From: Candidatus Woesearchaeota archaeon CG07_land_8_20_14_0_80_44_23
GTDB lineage: Archaea > Nanobdellota > Nanobdellia > Woesearchaeales > 0-14-0-80-44-23
Assembly (NCBI GenBank): GCA_002779235.1
Contig: PEXD01000014.1
Location: 1-14,787, forward strand
Length of the DNA: 14,787 bases
Direction: 5' to 3'
The notes beneath the pieces were generated by a model that saw only the letters and a program-made list of their open reading frames with translations, made no database searches and was not told where the DNA came from. Made by a program: the position numbers and the translations under genes. Of this stretch, positions 1-4,712 are shown piece by piece. Position 1 is the stretch's first letter. Each line of letters begins with the position of its first letter.

Positions 1-19
1 CAGAAATGCTACGCATTCA

Positions 20-68
20 AAGAAACGCTTGGGCGTTTCTTGAACAAGAAATTCTTTTAGAATTTCTT
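20..68. repeat. Two adjacent perfect AT-rich hairpins
   Basis: Two back-to-back inverted repeats are visible. Positions 20-28 pair with 33-41 (9 bp, loop TTGG), and 46-55 pair with 59-68 (10 bp, loop TTT), followed by a T-rich stretch. A weaker 5-bp hairpin (AATGC/GCATT) lies just before them. They resemble the hairpins at 303-346 that precede another repeat copy, so the window may open inside one more unit of the same repeat region. No protein gene is convincing here. Function is unknown. Confidence 0.55.
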
Positions 69-147
69 TGTTTCTCTGGGCTTTAGTGCGGAGTAGGATG
101 CTCTCAGCGGATTTTTATGATATTGACGTAAAGCCCATATTTCCTGT

Positions 148-244
148 GCCGCGGTCGCATAACCGCCCTTTTCCTACGGGAAAAGCGCGGATGGAAAAGG
201 AGGAAGCAAATTCAAGGGCTTACTTCCTGATTTTTTCCTTCTGC
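148..244 (+). repeat. Truncated tRNA-Ser 5' end fused to intron-like hairpins, copy 1
   Basis: Positions 148-164 are identical to the first 17 nt of the tRNA-Ser at 643 (acceptor strand, D-stem 5' strand and part of the D-loop). The sequence then jumps to an intron-like segment. Positions 163-166 and 168-174 pair with 187-190 and 179-185, giving a stem with one C-C mismatch and a stable UACG tetraloop at 175-178. Next comes GATGGAAAAGG (190-200) and the second conserved hairpin (192-238). No anticodon arm, T arm or 3' acceptor strand follows, so this is not a complete tRNA. A weak TATA-like TTTTTATG (112-119) lies about 30 nt upstream. It could be a decayed duplication or a small-RNA gene. 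Confidence 0.7.
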
Positions 245-262
245 AAAAAAAAAAGCACAAAA

Positions 263-301
263 ACAGGGTCTTGCGCAAACGCAAGGACAGGGTCCTGCGC
301 A
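263..301. repeat. 15-nt direct repeat pair with internal hairpin
   Basis: ACAGGGTCTTGCGCA at 263-277 recurs with one change at 287-301, a 24-nt period. Between and within the copies, CTTGCG (270-275) pairs with CGCAAG (280-285) around a CAAA loop. A competing hairpin AGGAC/GTCCT (284-296) is also possible. I see no coding potential and no match to a known RNA. Confidence 0.5.
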
Positions 302-302
302 C

Positions 303-346
303 AAAAAATCGCCCAAGCGATTTTTTTGTGAATCATAAAAATGATT
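303..346. repeat. Two hairpins with T-runs, possible terminators
   Basis: Positions 303-312 pair with 317-326 (10 bp, loop CCAA) and run into a 7-T tract. Positions 331-336 pair with 341-346 (6 bp, loop AAAA) and also run into a T tract. Either could end a transcript begun at copy 1 (148), because archaeal termination favours T-runs. The second hairpin also occupies the place that hairpin I holds in the tRNA intron, directly before GCATTGATGG. Confidence 0.5.
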
Positions 347-350
347 TTTT

Positions 351-406
351 TGCATTGATGGAAAAGGAAGAAGCATTTTCAAGGGCATTCTTACTAATTT
401 TTTCTC
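351..406 (+). repeat. Solo copy of the intron hairpin II element
   Basis: GCATTGATGGAAAAGG followed by a hairpin with the UUCAAGG-type loop closely matches the corresponding part of the tRNA-Ser intron (738-790). The outer stem GAAAA/TTTTC and the inner stem around 366-374 and 384-394 can form. No tRNA exon sequence is attached. Its 3' edge runs into the TATA box at 413-420 that serves the next repeat copy. Confidence 0.6.
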
Positions 407-412
407 GAAAAC

Positions 413-420
413 TATATAAA
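413..420 (+). promoter_or_regulatory. TATA box upstream of repeat copy 2
   Basis: TATATAAA centred near 417 lies 30 nt before the GCCGCGG of repeat copy 2 (447). The tRNA-Ser TATA box (609-617) lies the same distance from the tRNA 5' end. This spacing fits archaeal TBP/TFB promoters and suggests that copy 2 is, or recently was, transcribed. Confidence 0.6.
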
Positions 421-446
421 TAAAGTCTGAAGTCTTTTCTTTCTGT

Positions 447-543
447 GCCGCGGTCGGCATAACCGCCCTTTTCCTACGGGAAAAGCGCGGATGGAAAAGG
501 TGGACGTAAATTTAAGGGCGTTCATCCTTACTTTTCTTTCTAC
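447..543 (+). repeat. Truncated tRNA-Ser 5' end fused to intron-like hairpins, copy 2
   Basis: Positions 447-500 match copy 1 (148-200) at every base except one inserted G (GGTCGGCAT against GGTCGCAT). The element therefore again starts with the tRNA-Ser 5' end, then the UACG-capped hairpin, then GATGGAAAAGG. The downstream hairpin differs from copy 1 in sequence but keeps its pairing (GGTGGACG with CGTTCATCC, one bulge). A good TATA box lies at 413-420. No tRNA 3' half is present. A shorter echo, GATGGAAAAGA, occurs at 553-563. Confidence 0.7.
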
Positions 544-608
544 AAAAAAGTTGATGGAAAAGAACTACTAAAAAGATTATTCTTGCACTCGCTGTTTTTC
601 TTAGAAAA

Positions 609-617
609 TTATATAAA
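609..617 (+). promoter_or_regulatory. TATA box of tRNA-Ser gene
   Basis: TTATATAAA is centred about 30 nt upstream of the mature tRNA 5' end at 643. It would place the transcript start a few nt before the tRNA, as is usual for archaeal tRNA genes. Confidence 0.75.
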
Positions 618-642
618 CTGCTTCCTAACTTTTAGAGATTGT

Positions 643-866
643 GCCGCGGTCGCATAACCTGGTAGTGCGGCAGTCTCGAAAACTGCTGCTCGAAAGGGCA
701 TCCCGGTTCAAAGCAACCCTTTTCGCTTCGCGAAAAGCATTGATGGAAAAGGAAGAAGCAGATTCAAGGGCATTCTTCCTGATTTTTTCCCTTTGCAGAA
801 AAAGAGATAAAAATCCATCATCGCCAATCTTAATGATTTGGGTTGGTGAAAGTCCGGGTCGCGGCG
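643..866 (+). tRNA. tRNA-Ser(CGA) with 140-nt T-loop intron
   Basis: Exons 643-712 and 853-866 give an 84-nt class II tRNA that reads UCG codons. Acceptor strand GCCGCGG (643-649) pairs with TCGCGGC (859-865), with discriminator G866 as in archaeal tRNA-Ser. The D stem is GCAT/GTGC (652-655, 665-668). The anticodon stem is GCAGT/ACTGC (670-674, 682-686), with loop CTCGAAA and anticodon CGA at 677-679. The long variable arm is GCTC-GAAA-GGGC (688-699), and the T stem is CCCGG/CCGGG (702-706, 854-858). Joining A712 to T853 restores the standard T-loop UUCAAAU. CCA is not encoded. A T-rich stretch (868-876) follows. This is the only complete tRNA in the window. Confidence 0.95.
713..852 (+). other. 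Archaeal tRNA intron at T-loop position 59/60
   Basis: A bulge-helix-bulge frames the intron. The central 4-bp helix is TTCA (707-710) with TGAA (847-850). The 3-nt bulges are AAG (711-713) and AGT (851-853), and the intron-side stem is CAACCC (714-719) with GGGTTG (840-845), G846 being extra. Cleavage after the second bulge nucleotide on each side excises 713-852 and leaves a canonical T-loop. The intron has hairpin I (719-726 with 730-737), then GATGGAAAAGG and hairpin II (744-790), both shared with the upstream repeat copies. Splicing would need the tRNA endonuclease and ligase. I see no homing endonuclease ORF in it. Confidence 0.9.
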
Positions 867-887
867 CTTTATTTTTCAGGGAGAAAC

Positions 888-1730
888 ATGATAATACTTT
901 CTCACTTTCAGGCGCAGGAAATCTCTGCAAGGGCGAAGTTCGGGCAGAAAGGGATAGAGGCATCGCTTGACCTGGGAATAAGCGTTTCAAAGGTGAAGGT
1001 TGAGGGGCAAAAAGTCATTTTTCCCGGAGGCGAAAGCGCTCCCCTGCAGGATGTTGAAAAAATAGCCAAGGATGACAAAAGCTGCTATTACCTTGATGAG
1101 GGAAAGTTTCACAAGCTCGCAATATTCTCAGAGGAGACAAACCTTTACTACAAACTCTTCCCGACAAGGACTGCGCCGACAATTGAAATTTCAGGGATAA
1201 GGATGCACAGGGTGAAGGACATCACCCCCTGAGAGGATGCCGAGAGCAAGACGAAAAGCCTGGGTGAAATCAGGGGGCGCCTGCTTGATACCTGCACAGG
1301 GCTCGGCTACACAGCAATAATATCATCCCATCATGCAGATGAGGTCTGGACATTTGAGAAGGACGCTGCTGTGATTGAGATGGAGAAGCTGAACCCCTGG
1401 TCCTCAGAGCTTTTCTCGAGCAAAAAAATCCGCAGGGAAAGCATAAGCATAATAGATGGAATTGAAAAGTTTAAGAATAATTTTTTTGATTTTATCATCC
1501 ACGACCCGCCCTCAATAGTGATTGCCAGCGAATTGTATTCGAGCGATTTCTATGCAAAGCTTTACTCAAAGCTCAAAAAAGGCGGAAAATTATATCATTA
1601 CACAGGAAATCCCGGAGCAAAGTTCAGGCACATGGATGTAATGGGCTCTGTAATTAGGCACCTTAAAGAGGCGGGCTTCAGGAATGTCAGGAAGGATGAG
1701 GGCACCTTAGGGATACTGGCAGAAAAATAA
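888..1730 (+). pseudogene. COG2521-like SAM-dependent methyltransferase, interrupted by in-frame TGA
   Basis: The reading frame from ATG 888 (GGGAG just upstream) encodes an N-terminal domain with an FPGGE motif and SGIRMHRVKD, resembling archaeal COG2521 predicted methyltransferases. Codon 115 (1230-1232) is TGA. The same frame then continues without a break: EDAESK, the SAM-binding motif I LLDTCTGLGYTAI, LNPWSSELF, the catalytic-type HDPPS and LKKGGKLYHY, ending at TAA 1728-1730 (280 codons in all). No ATG, GTG or TTG lies in frame between 1233 and the 1370s, so a product restarted downstream would lack motif I. The gene is therefore broken by one nonsense change, read through, or hit by a sequencing error. 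It starts 21 nt after the tRNA and may share its transcript. Confidence 0.75.
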
Positions 1731-1731
1731 T

Positions 1732-1744
1732 CTTTTTATTTTCT
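1732..1744 (+). terminator. T-rich terminator after the methyltransferase frame
   Basis: A T-rich tract (two runs of four to five T) directly follows the TAA at 1728-1730, with no strong hairpin. Archaeal RNA polymerase terminates at such tracts. A new TATA box follows at 1779-1788, so this is a plausible transcript boundary. Confidence 0.45.
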
Positions 1745-1778
1745 GTAATCACTTCTTAATAGTTAAAAGATAGAAAGA

Positions 1779-1788
1779 TTTATATAAT
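1779..1788 (+). promoter_or_regulatory. TATA box of small unknown gene
   Basis: TTTATATAAT is centred near 1784 and predicts transcription from about 1810. That leaves a leader of roughly 50 nt before the preferred start at 1864. The upstream ATG at 1816 would be almost leaderless. Confidence 0.6.
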
Positions 1789-1863
1789 AAATGCAAATAC
1801 AAACCTTTTAGGCAAATGCTGAGCAATTTGTTTCCTAAAAATAAAGAGCAGAGGGTGAGAAAA

Positions 1864-2166
1864 ATGGAAAAAGAAAATCTGTATCTTAAATACTCTGAAA
1901 ACAAGAAAAAATCACCGGAAGAAACAATATACGCAGCAATACAAAAACTGGGCAATCAAATTAGCATATACAACTTTATTTCGGATTATAGTCTCGCCAA
2001 TAAGACAGGAGTCAAAATAACATCATCTGATCGTCAAAAAATTAAGCAGGACATATTAGAAATATTAGGCAACTATGTCGATGACCACAAATACAGCGAT
2101 GCATCAAAAGATAAGATGGAAAAATGGTGCAGTGGGCTTGAAGCGATACTTCAAAAGAATAAATGA
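1864..2166 (+). CDS. Hypothetical protein, small, lysine-rich
   Basis: This is a 100-residue protein I do not recognise. It is soluble-looking, mostly helical in pattern and rich in Lys, Glu and Ile, with no signal peptide, membrane span or Cys pair. Start ATG 1864 is preferred because GGTGA (1854-1858) sits 5 nt upstream. The frame is open back to ATG 1816 (16 extra residues), which lies only about 6 nt from the predicted transcription start, so a longer leaderless form is possible. Base use is more AT-rich (AAA, ATA, AAT codons) than in the ribosomal genes. It ends with TGA, showing that TGA is used as a stop here. It has its own TATA box and stands alone between two other plus-strand genes. 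Confidence 0.6.
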   Translation: MEKENLYLKYSENKKKSPEETIYAAIQKLGNQISIYNFISDYSLANKTGVKITSSDRQKIKQDILEILGNYVDDHKYSDASKDKMEKWCSGLEAILQKNK

Positions 2167-2232
2167 ATTTTAACTAATAATATTTATTTTCTTCTTGCTT
2201 TAACTTCAACTGAAATTGAAGCCAAAAAAGCC

Positions 2233-2240
2233 TTTAAATA
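2233..2240 (+). promoter_or_regulatory. TATA box of lipoprotein gene
   Basis: TTTAAATA centred near 2237 predicts a start near 2263, giving a very short leader that still contains the GGTGAT Shine-Dalgarno (2264-2269). Confidence 0.5.
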
Positions 2241-2273
2241 TAAGGATGAACTATTTTTGCAGTGGTGATGATA

Positions 2274-2861
2274 ATGAAGGCATACCCATTAATAATTCTG
2301 CTTGCGCTTACAATACTTGCATCTGGCTGCGCACCTCACATTATTGGCTGCATACCTCACATTATTGGCGGAGACAGGGATGAGCATGGCTGCCTTATTG
2401 CAGCTGGCTATTCCTGGTGCGACACCAAGCAGAAGTGCATAAGGATTTTTGAGGAGAACTGCACTGAAAATGCAACTGCCCAGATTGCAAACCCTGCCTC
2501 TGTAAACTGCATCAACAATGGCGGGCAGCTTGAGATTGTAACAGCAGACGACGGCTCTCAGACAGGGATATGTACTTTTAAAGACGGGACAATCTGCGAG
2601 GAATGGGCTTATTTCAGGGGAGAATGCTTTGAAGGGCTTTATTCCTGCACATCAGACGCTGACTGCATGCCCAAGCCGGGCTGCCACCCTCACGAGTGCA
2701 TAAACTCGGCATACGCAGGTAACTTCACACAGCCTGACGCCTGCACAATGATGTTTGACTGCTCTGCTGCCTACCAGAACAGCGACTGCGCCTGCATCAA
2801 CCACATGTGCACCAATAAGAACCTTAACAACAAGGGCTGCACAGAAACAGCTGGGCAATAA
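2274..2861 (+). CDS. Secreted Cys-rich lipoprotein with DUF333-like domain
   Basis: This 195-residue protein is probably anchored outside the cell membrane. The N-terminus is a lipoprotein signal: MK, a hydrophobic stretch (residues 5-14), then the lipobox LASGC with Cys19. A segment around residues 77-112, beginning NPASVNCINNGG and continuing through GICTFKDGTICEEWAYFRGEC, matches the DUF333 (putative hemolysin-type) pattern. Before it is GYSWCDTKQKCIRIFEENC, a Cys motif I associate with archaeal secreted proteins. The C-terminal third is Cys-dense, suggesting disulfides. ATG 2274 is chosen because GGTGAT lies 4 nt upstream; GTG 2262 would add four residues before the signal. The first residues after the lipobox are tandemly duplicated (2325-2366). 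Its function is not known. Confidence 0.75.
   Translation: MKAYPLIILLALTILASGCAPHIIGCIPHIIGGDRDEHGCLIAAGYSWCDTKQKCIRIFEENCTENATAQIANPASVNCINNGGQLEIVTADDGSQTGICTFKDGTICEEWAYFRGECFEGLYSCTSDADCMPKPGCHPHECINSAYAGNFTQPDACTMMFDCSAAYQNSDCACINHMCTNKNLNNKGCTETAGQ
2325..2366 (+). repeat. 21-bp in-frame tandem duplication at the lipobox
   Basis: Units 2325-2345 and 2346-2366 differ at two bases and encode GCAPHII and GCIPHII in tandem. The duplication copies the lipobox Gly-Cys, so two candidate lipid-attachment cysteines (residues 19 and 26) occur. Confidence 0.85.
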
Positions 2862-2921
2862 TTATTTTTTAATTGATTTTTATGATTTCATTTTCTTTAA
2901 AATAGAATTAGTGATGAGGTT

Positions 2922-3233
2922 TTACTCATCGATTATCTCAATCTCAATGTTGAGCCCTTCCGGGATTGGCACCCTCATGACAAGCCTCAATGTCCTCTCG
3001 TCAACTGCAAGGTCAATAAGCCGCTTGTGGACGCGCATCTCGTATCTTTCCCAGATTGCTGTTCCGTTTCCACAGGGCGCCTTCCTTGTGGTTATCTTGA
3101 GCTTCTGAGTGGGGAGCGGGATTGGCCCTTTCATGTCAACGCCGGTCTTCTCAACGATGCTTTTGATGTATTCGCATGTCTGGTTTATCTTGTTTATGTC
3201 GGTGCTCGCCAGTTTTATCCTTGCTTTTTGCAT
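2922..3233 (-). CDS. rps10: Ribosomal protein uS10 (S10p)
   Basis: This 103-residue protein of the small ribosomal subunit has the normal archaeal/eukaryotic uS10 length. Recognisable segments are MQKARIKLAST at the start, the central PIPLPTQKLKITTRKAPCGNG loop region, and WERYEMRVHKRLIDL, which contacts 16S rRNA and neighbouring proteins in the subunit head. Start ATG 3233 follows a GGAGAG Shine-Dalgarno about 10 nt upstream; a nearer upstream ATG is closed by a stop. It is the last gene of the minus-strand translation cluster, 80 nt after EF-1A, as in the archaeal str operon (EF-2, EF-1A, S10). A T-rich hairpin separates it from EF-1A, so its level may be set by readthrough. It faces the lipoprotein gene tail to tail. 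Confidence 0.96.
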   Translation of the reverse strand: MQKARIKLASTDINKINQTCEYIKSIVEKTGVDMKGPIPLPTQKLKITTRKAPCGNGTAIWERYEMRVHKRLIDLAVDERTLRLVMRVPIPEGLNIEIEIIDE

Positions 3234-3301
3234 ATCAATCAGCTCTCCTTTCCATGGTGAACCCGGTTCGTCATGGACCCTTTAACATAAAGGAAAAAAG
3301 G

Positions 3302-3322
3302 AAAAAAACAGCTTTAGAGCTG
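3302..3322 (-). terminator. Hairpin plus T-run between EF-1A and S10
   Basis: On the minus strand CAGCT-CTAA-AGCTG (3309-3322) overlaps the EF-1A stop codon and is followed by seven T (3302-3308) and a second T7 tract. This is a terminator-like signal inside the gene cluster and could reduce expression of S10 relative to EF-1A. Confidence 0.5.
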
Positions 3323-4606
3323 CTTCTTCACCAAGTCAATGCACATTCCTGCTGCCACAGTGAGGCCCGAATCCCTTATTGCGAACCTGGCCAGGTGGGG
3401 AATGTCCTTGTACTTCTCAATTACGAGAGGCGTTGCCGGCTTGAACACGATGATTGCCGCGTCCCCCTTCTTGATAAAGTCAGGGTGCTCCTTTATAACT
3501 TCTCCTGTTGCCGGGTTTATCTGCTTGACTATCTCCTTGACCTGGCATGCAACCTGTGCAGTGTGGATGTGGAAGACAGGAGTGTATCCGACGGTTATGA
3601 CGCTCGGGTGGTTCAGAACAACAATCTGCGCTGTGAACTCTGTGGCGACTGTCGGCACATTGCTTGTGTGCCCCAGCACATCTCCCCTTGCGATGTCCTT
3701 CTTCTCTATGCCTCTTATGTTGAATCCGATATTGTCTCCTGGCTCTGCCTGCTGCATCTGCTCATGGTGCATCTCGATGCTCTTCACTTCCCCTGTGACG
3801 CCCTTTCCCTCTCTTGCGGGAACAATTATAACCTTGTCTCCAACCTTAATGACTCCGGTCTCGACCTTTCCTACAGGAACCACTCCGATTCCTGTGATGT
3901 TGTAGACATCCTGTATCGGGAGCCTGAGCGGAAGGGTAGTGGGCTTCTTAGGCGGCTGCAGGTTATCAATTGCTTCAAGCAGGGTTGGCCCCTTGTACCA
4001 TGGCATCTTGTCTGTCTTCTTGGCTACATTGTCTCCAGGGAATGCTGCCATTGCAATGAACTGGATCTTCTCAGGGTTGTATCCCACGCTCTTCAGGAGC
4101 TTTGAGACCTCTTCCTTGACCTCGTTGAACCTCTTTTCCTCATACTTGGCCATATCCATCTTGTTTATTCCCACGATGAGCTGGTCAACTCCGAGTGTCT
4201 TTGCGAGGAAGACGTGCTCCTGTGTCTGCGCCTGCACTCCATCTCCAGCGTTGGCTGAGACAACAAGCACTGCTGCGTCTGCCTGTGACGCCCCTGTAAT
4301 CATGTTCTTGATGAAGTCCTTGTGGCCCGGGGCATCGATTATTGTGAAATAATACTTGTTTGTATCGAACCTCTTGTGGGCGAGGTCGATTGTGACTCCC
4401 CTTTCCTGCTCTTCCTTCAGGTTGTCCATGACAAAGGCGAACTCGAAGCCGACCTTTCCGACCTCTTTGGCCCTTTCTTTGAGCTTCTTCATTGCCTGCT
4501 CGTCAACTATACCTGTATCAAAGAGAAGCCTTCCTATGGTTGTCGATTTTCCGTGGTCCACGTGTCCTATGAAAACCAGGTTAATGTGTTCTTTTGTTCT
4601 TGGCAT
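3314..4606 (-). CDS. tuf: Translation elongation factor 1-alpha (aEF-1A)
   Basis: This 430-residue GTPase delivers aminoacyl-tRNA to the ribosomal A site. Domain I has GHVDHGKS (14-21), RGVTID (69-74), DAPGHKDF (91-98) and NKMD (148-151). Domains II and III follow, with PLRLPIQDVYNITGIGVVPVG and GDNIGFNIRG. The G5 region, AMAAFPGDN (185-193), has Ala where the family usually has Ser (SA motif). ATG 4606 is chosen because it is preceded by GGTGGAGGAT (4613-4622), 6 nt away; a TTG at 4624 lies at the edge of that Shine-Dalgarno and is not a credible start. It has its own TATA box (4655-4667), so it can be transcribed apart from EF-2 upstream. The product acts in the cytoplasm. Confidence 0.97.
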   Translation of the reverse strand: MPRTKEHINLVFIGHVDHGKSTTIGRLLFDTGIVDEQAMKKLKERAKEVGKVGFEFAFVMDNLKEEQERGVTIDLAHKRFDTNKYYFTIIDAPGHKDFIKNMITGASQADAAVLVVSANAGDGVQAQTQEHVFLAKTLGVDQLIVGINKMDMAKYEEKRFNEVKEEVSKLLKSVGYNPEKIQFIAMAAFPGDNVAKKTDKMPWYKGPTLLEAIDNLQPPKKPTTLPLRLPIQDVYNITGIGVVPVGKVETGVIKVGDKVIIVPAREGKGVTGEVKSIEMHHEQMQQAEPGDNIGFNIRGIEKKDIARGDVLGHTSNVPTVATEFTAQIVVLNHPSVITVGYTPVFHIHTAQVACQVKEIVKQINPATGEVIKEHPDFIKKGDAAIIVFKPATPLVIEKYKDIPHLARFAIRDSGLTVAAGMCIDLVKKQL

Positions 4607-4654
4607 TTTTATATCCTCCACCAAAATTTTGTTCTATATACAAGTTTTTTGTTG

Positions 4655-4667
4655 TTATTTATAAAAC
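4655..4667 (-). promoter_or_regulatory. Internal promoter of EF-1A
   Basis: On the minus strand GTTTTATAAATAA is centred near 4661. It predicts initiation near 4635, a 5' leader of about 29 nt holding the strong Shine-Dalgarno. T-rich sequence just after the EF-2 stop (around 4691-4697) may end the upstream transcript. Confidence 0.55.
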
Positions 4668-4712
4668 TTTCTCTTGAATTATTTTGAAATAAAAAAATGA
4701 AAGAGGGGGGCT

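Noticed and set aside
78..137. Inverted repeat GGGCTTTA/TAAAGCCC, 59 nt apart, like a tRNA acceptor stem
   Set aside because: The interior shows no D arm, anticodon arm or T-loop motif, and the length is too short for a tRNA even without an intron. Kept only as an inverted repeat of unknown meaning.
1..640. CRISPR array
   Set aside because: Repeat units are long, unevenly spaced and structured, with no uniform repeats or unique spacers, and no cas genes are present.
738..790. Box C/D sRNA inside the tRNA-Ser intron (UUGAUGG as box C, CUGA as box D)
   Set aside because: The C and D candidates are not properly placed, no C'/D' pair exists, and the CUGA is lost in the copies at 357 and 490. 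The segment is better explained by hairpin II.
843..887. Earlier start of the methyltransferase within the tRNA 3' exon
   Set aside because: This stretch is the intron end and the tRNA 3' exon. ATG 888 has a Shine-Dalgarno and matches the expected family N-terminus.
1230..1232. TGA recoded as Trp or selenocysteine
   Set aside because: TGA ends two other genes in this window, core genes use TGG for Trp, and no SECIS-like element was evident by eye. A local mutation or sequence error is simpler.
3176..4105. Long plus-strand open frame opposite EF-1A (309 codons)
   Set aside because: It is a shadow of the EF-1A and S10 coding strand, with no initiation signal, Cys/Leu-rich nonsense composition and no family resemblance.
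4607..4624. TTG start giving six extra residues on EF-1A
   Set aside because: It lies at the edge of the Shine-Dalgarno sequence of the ATG at 4606 and adds residues not seen in the family.
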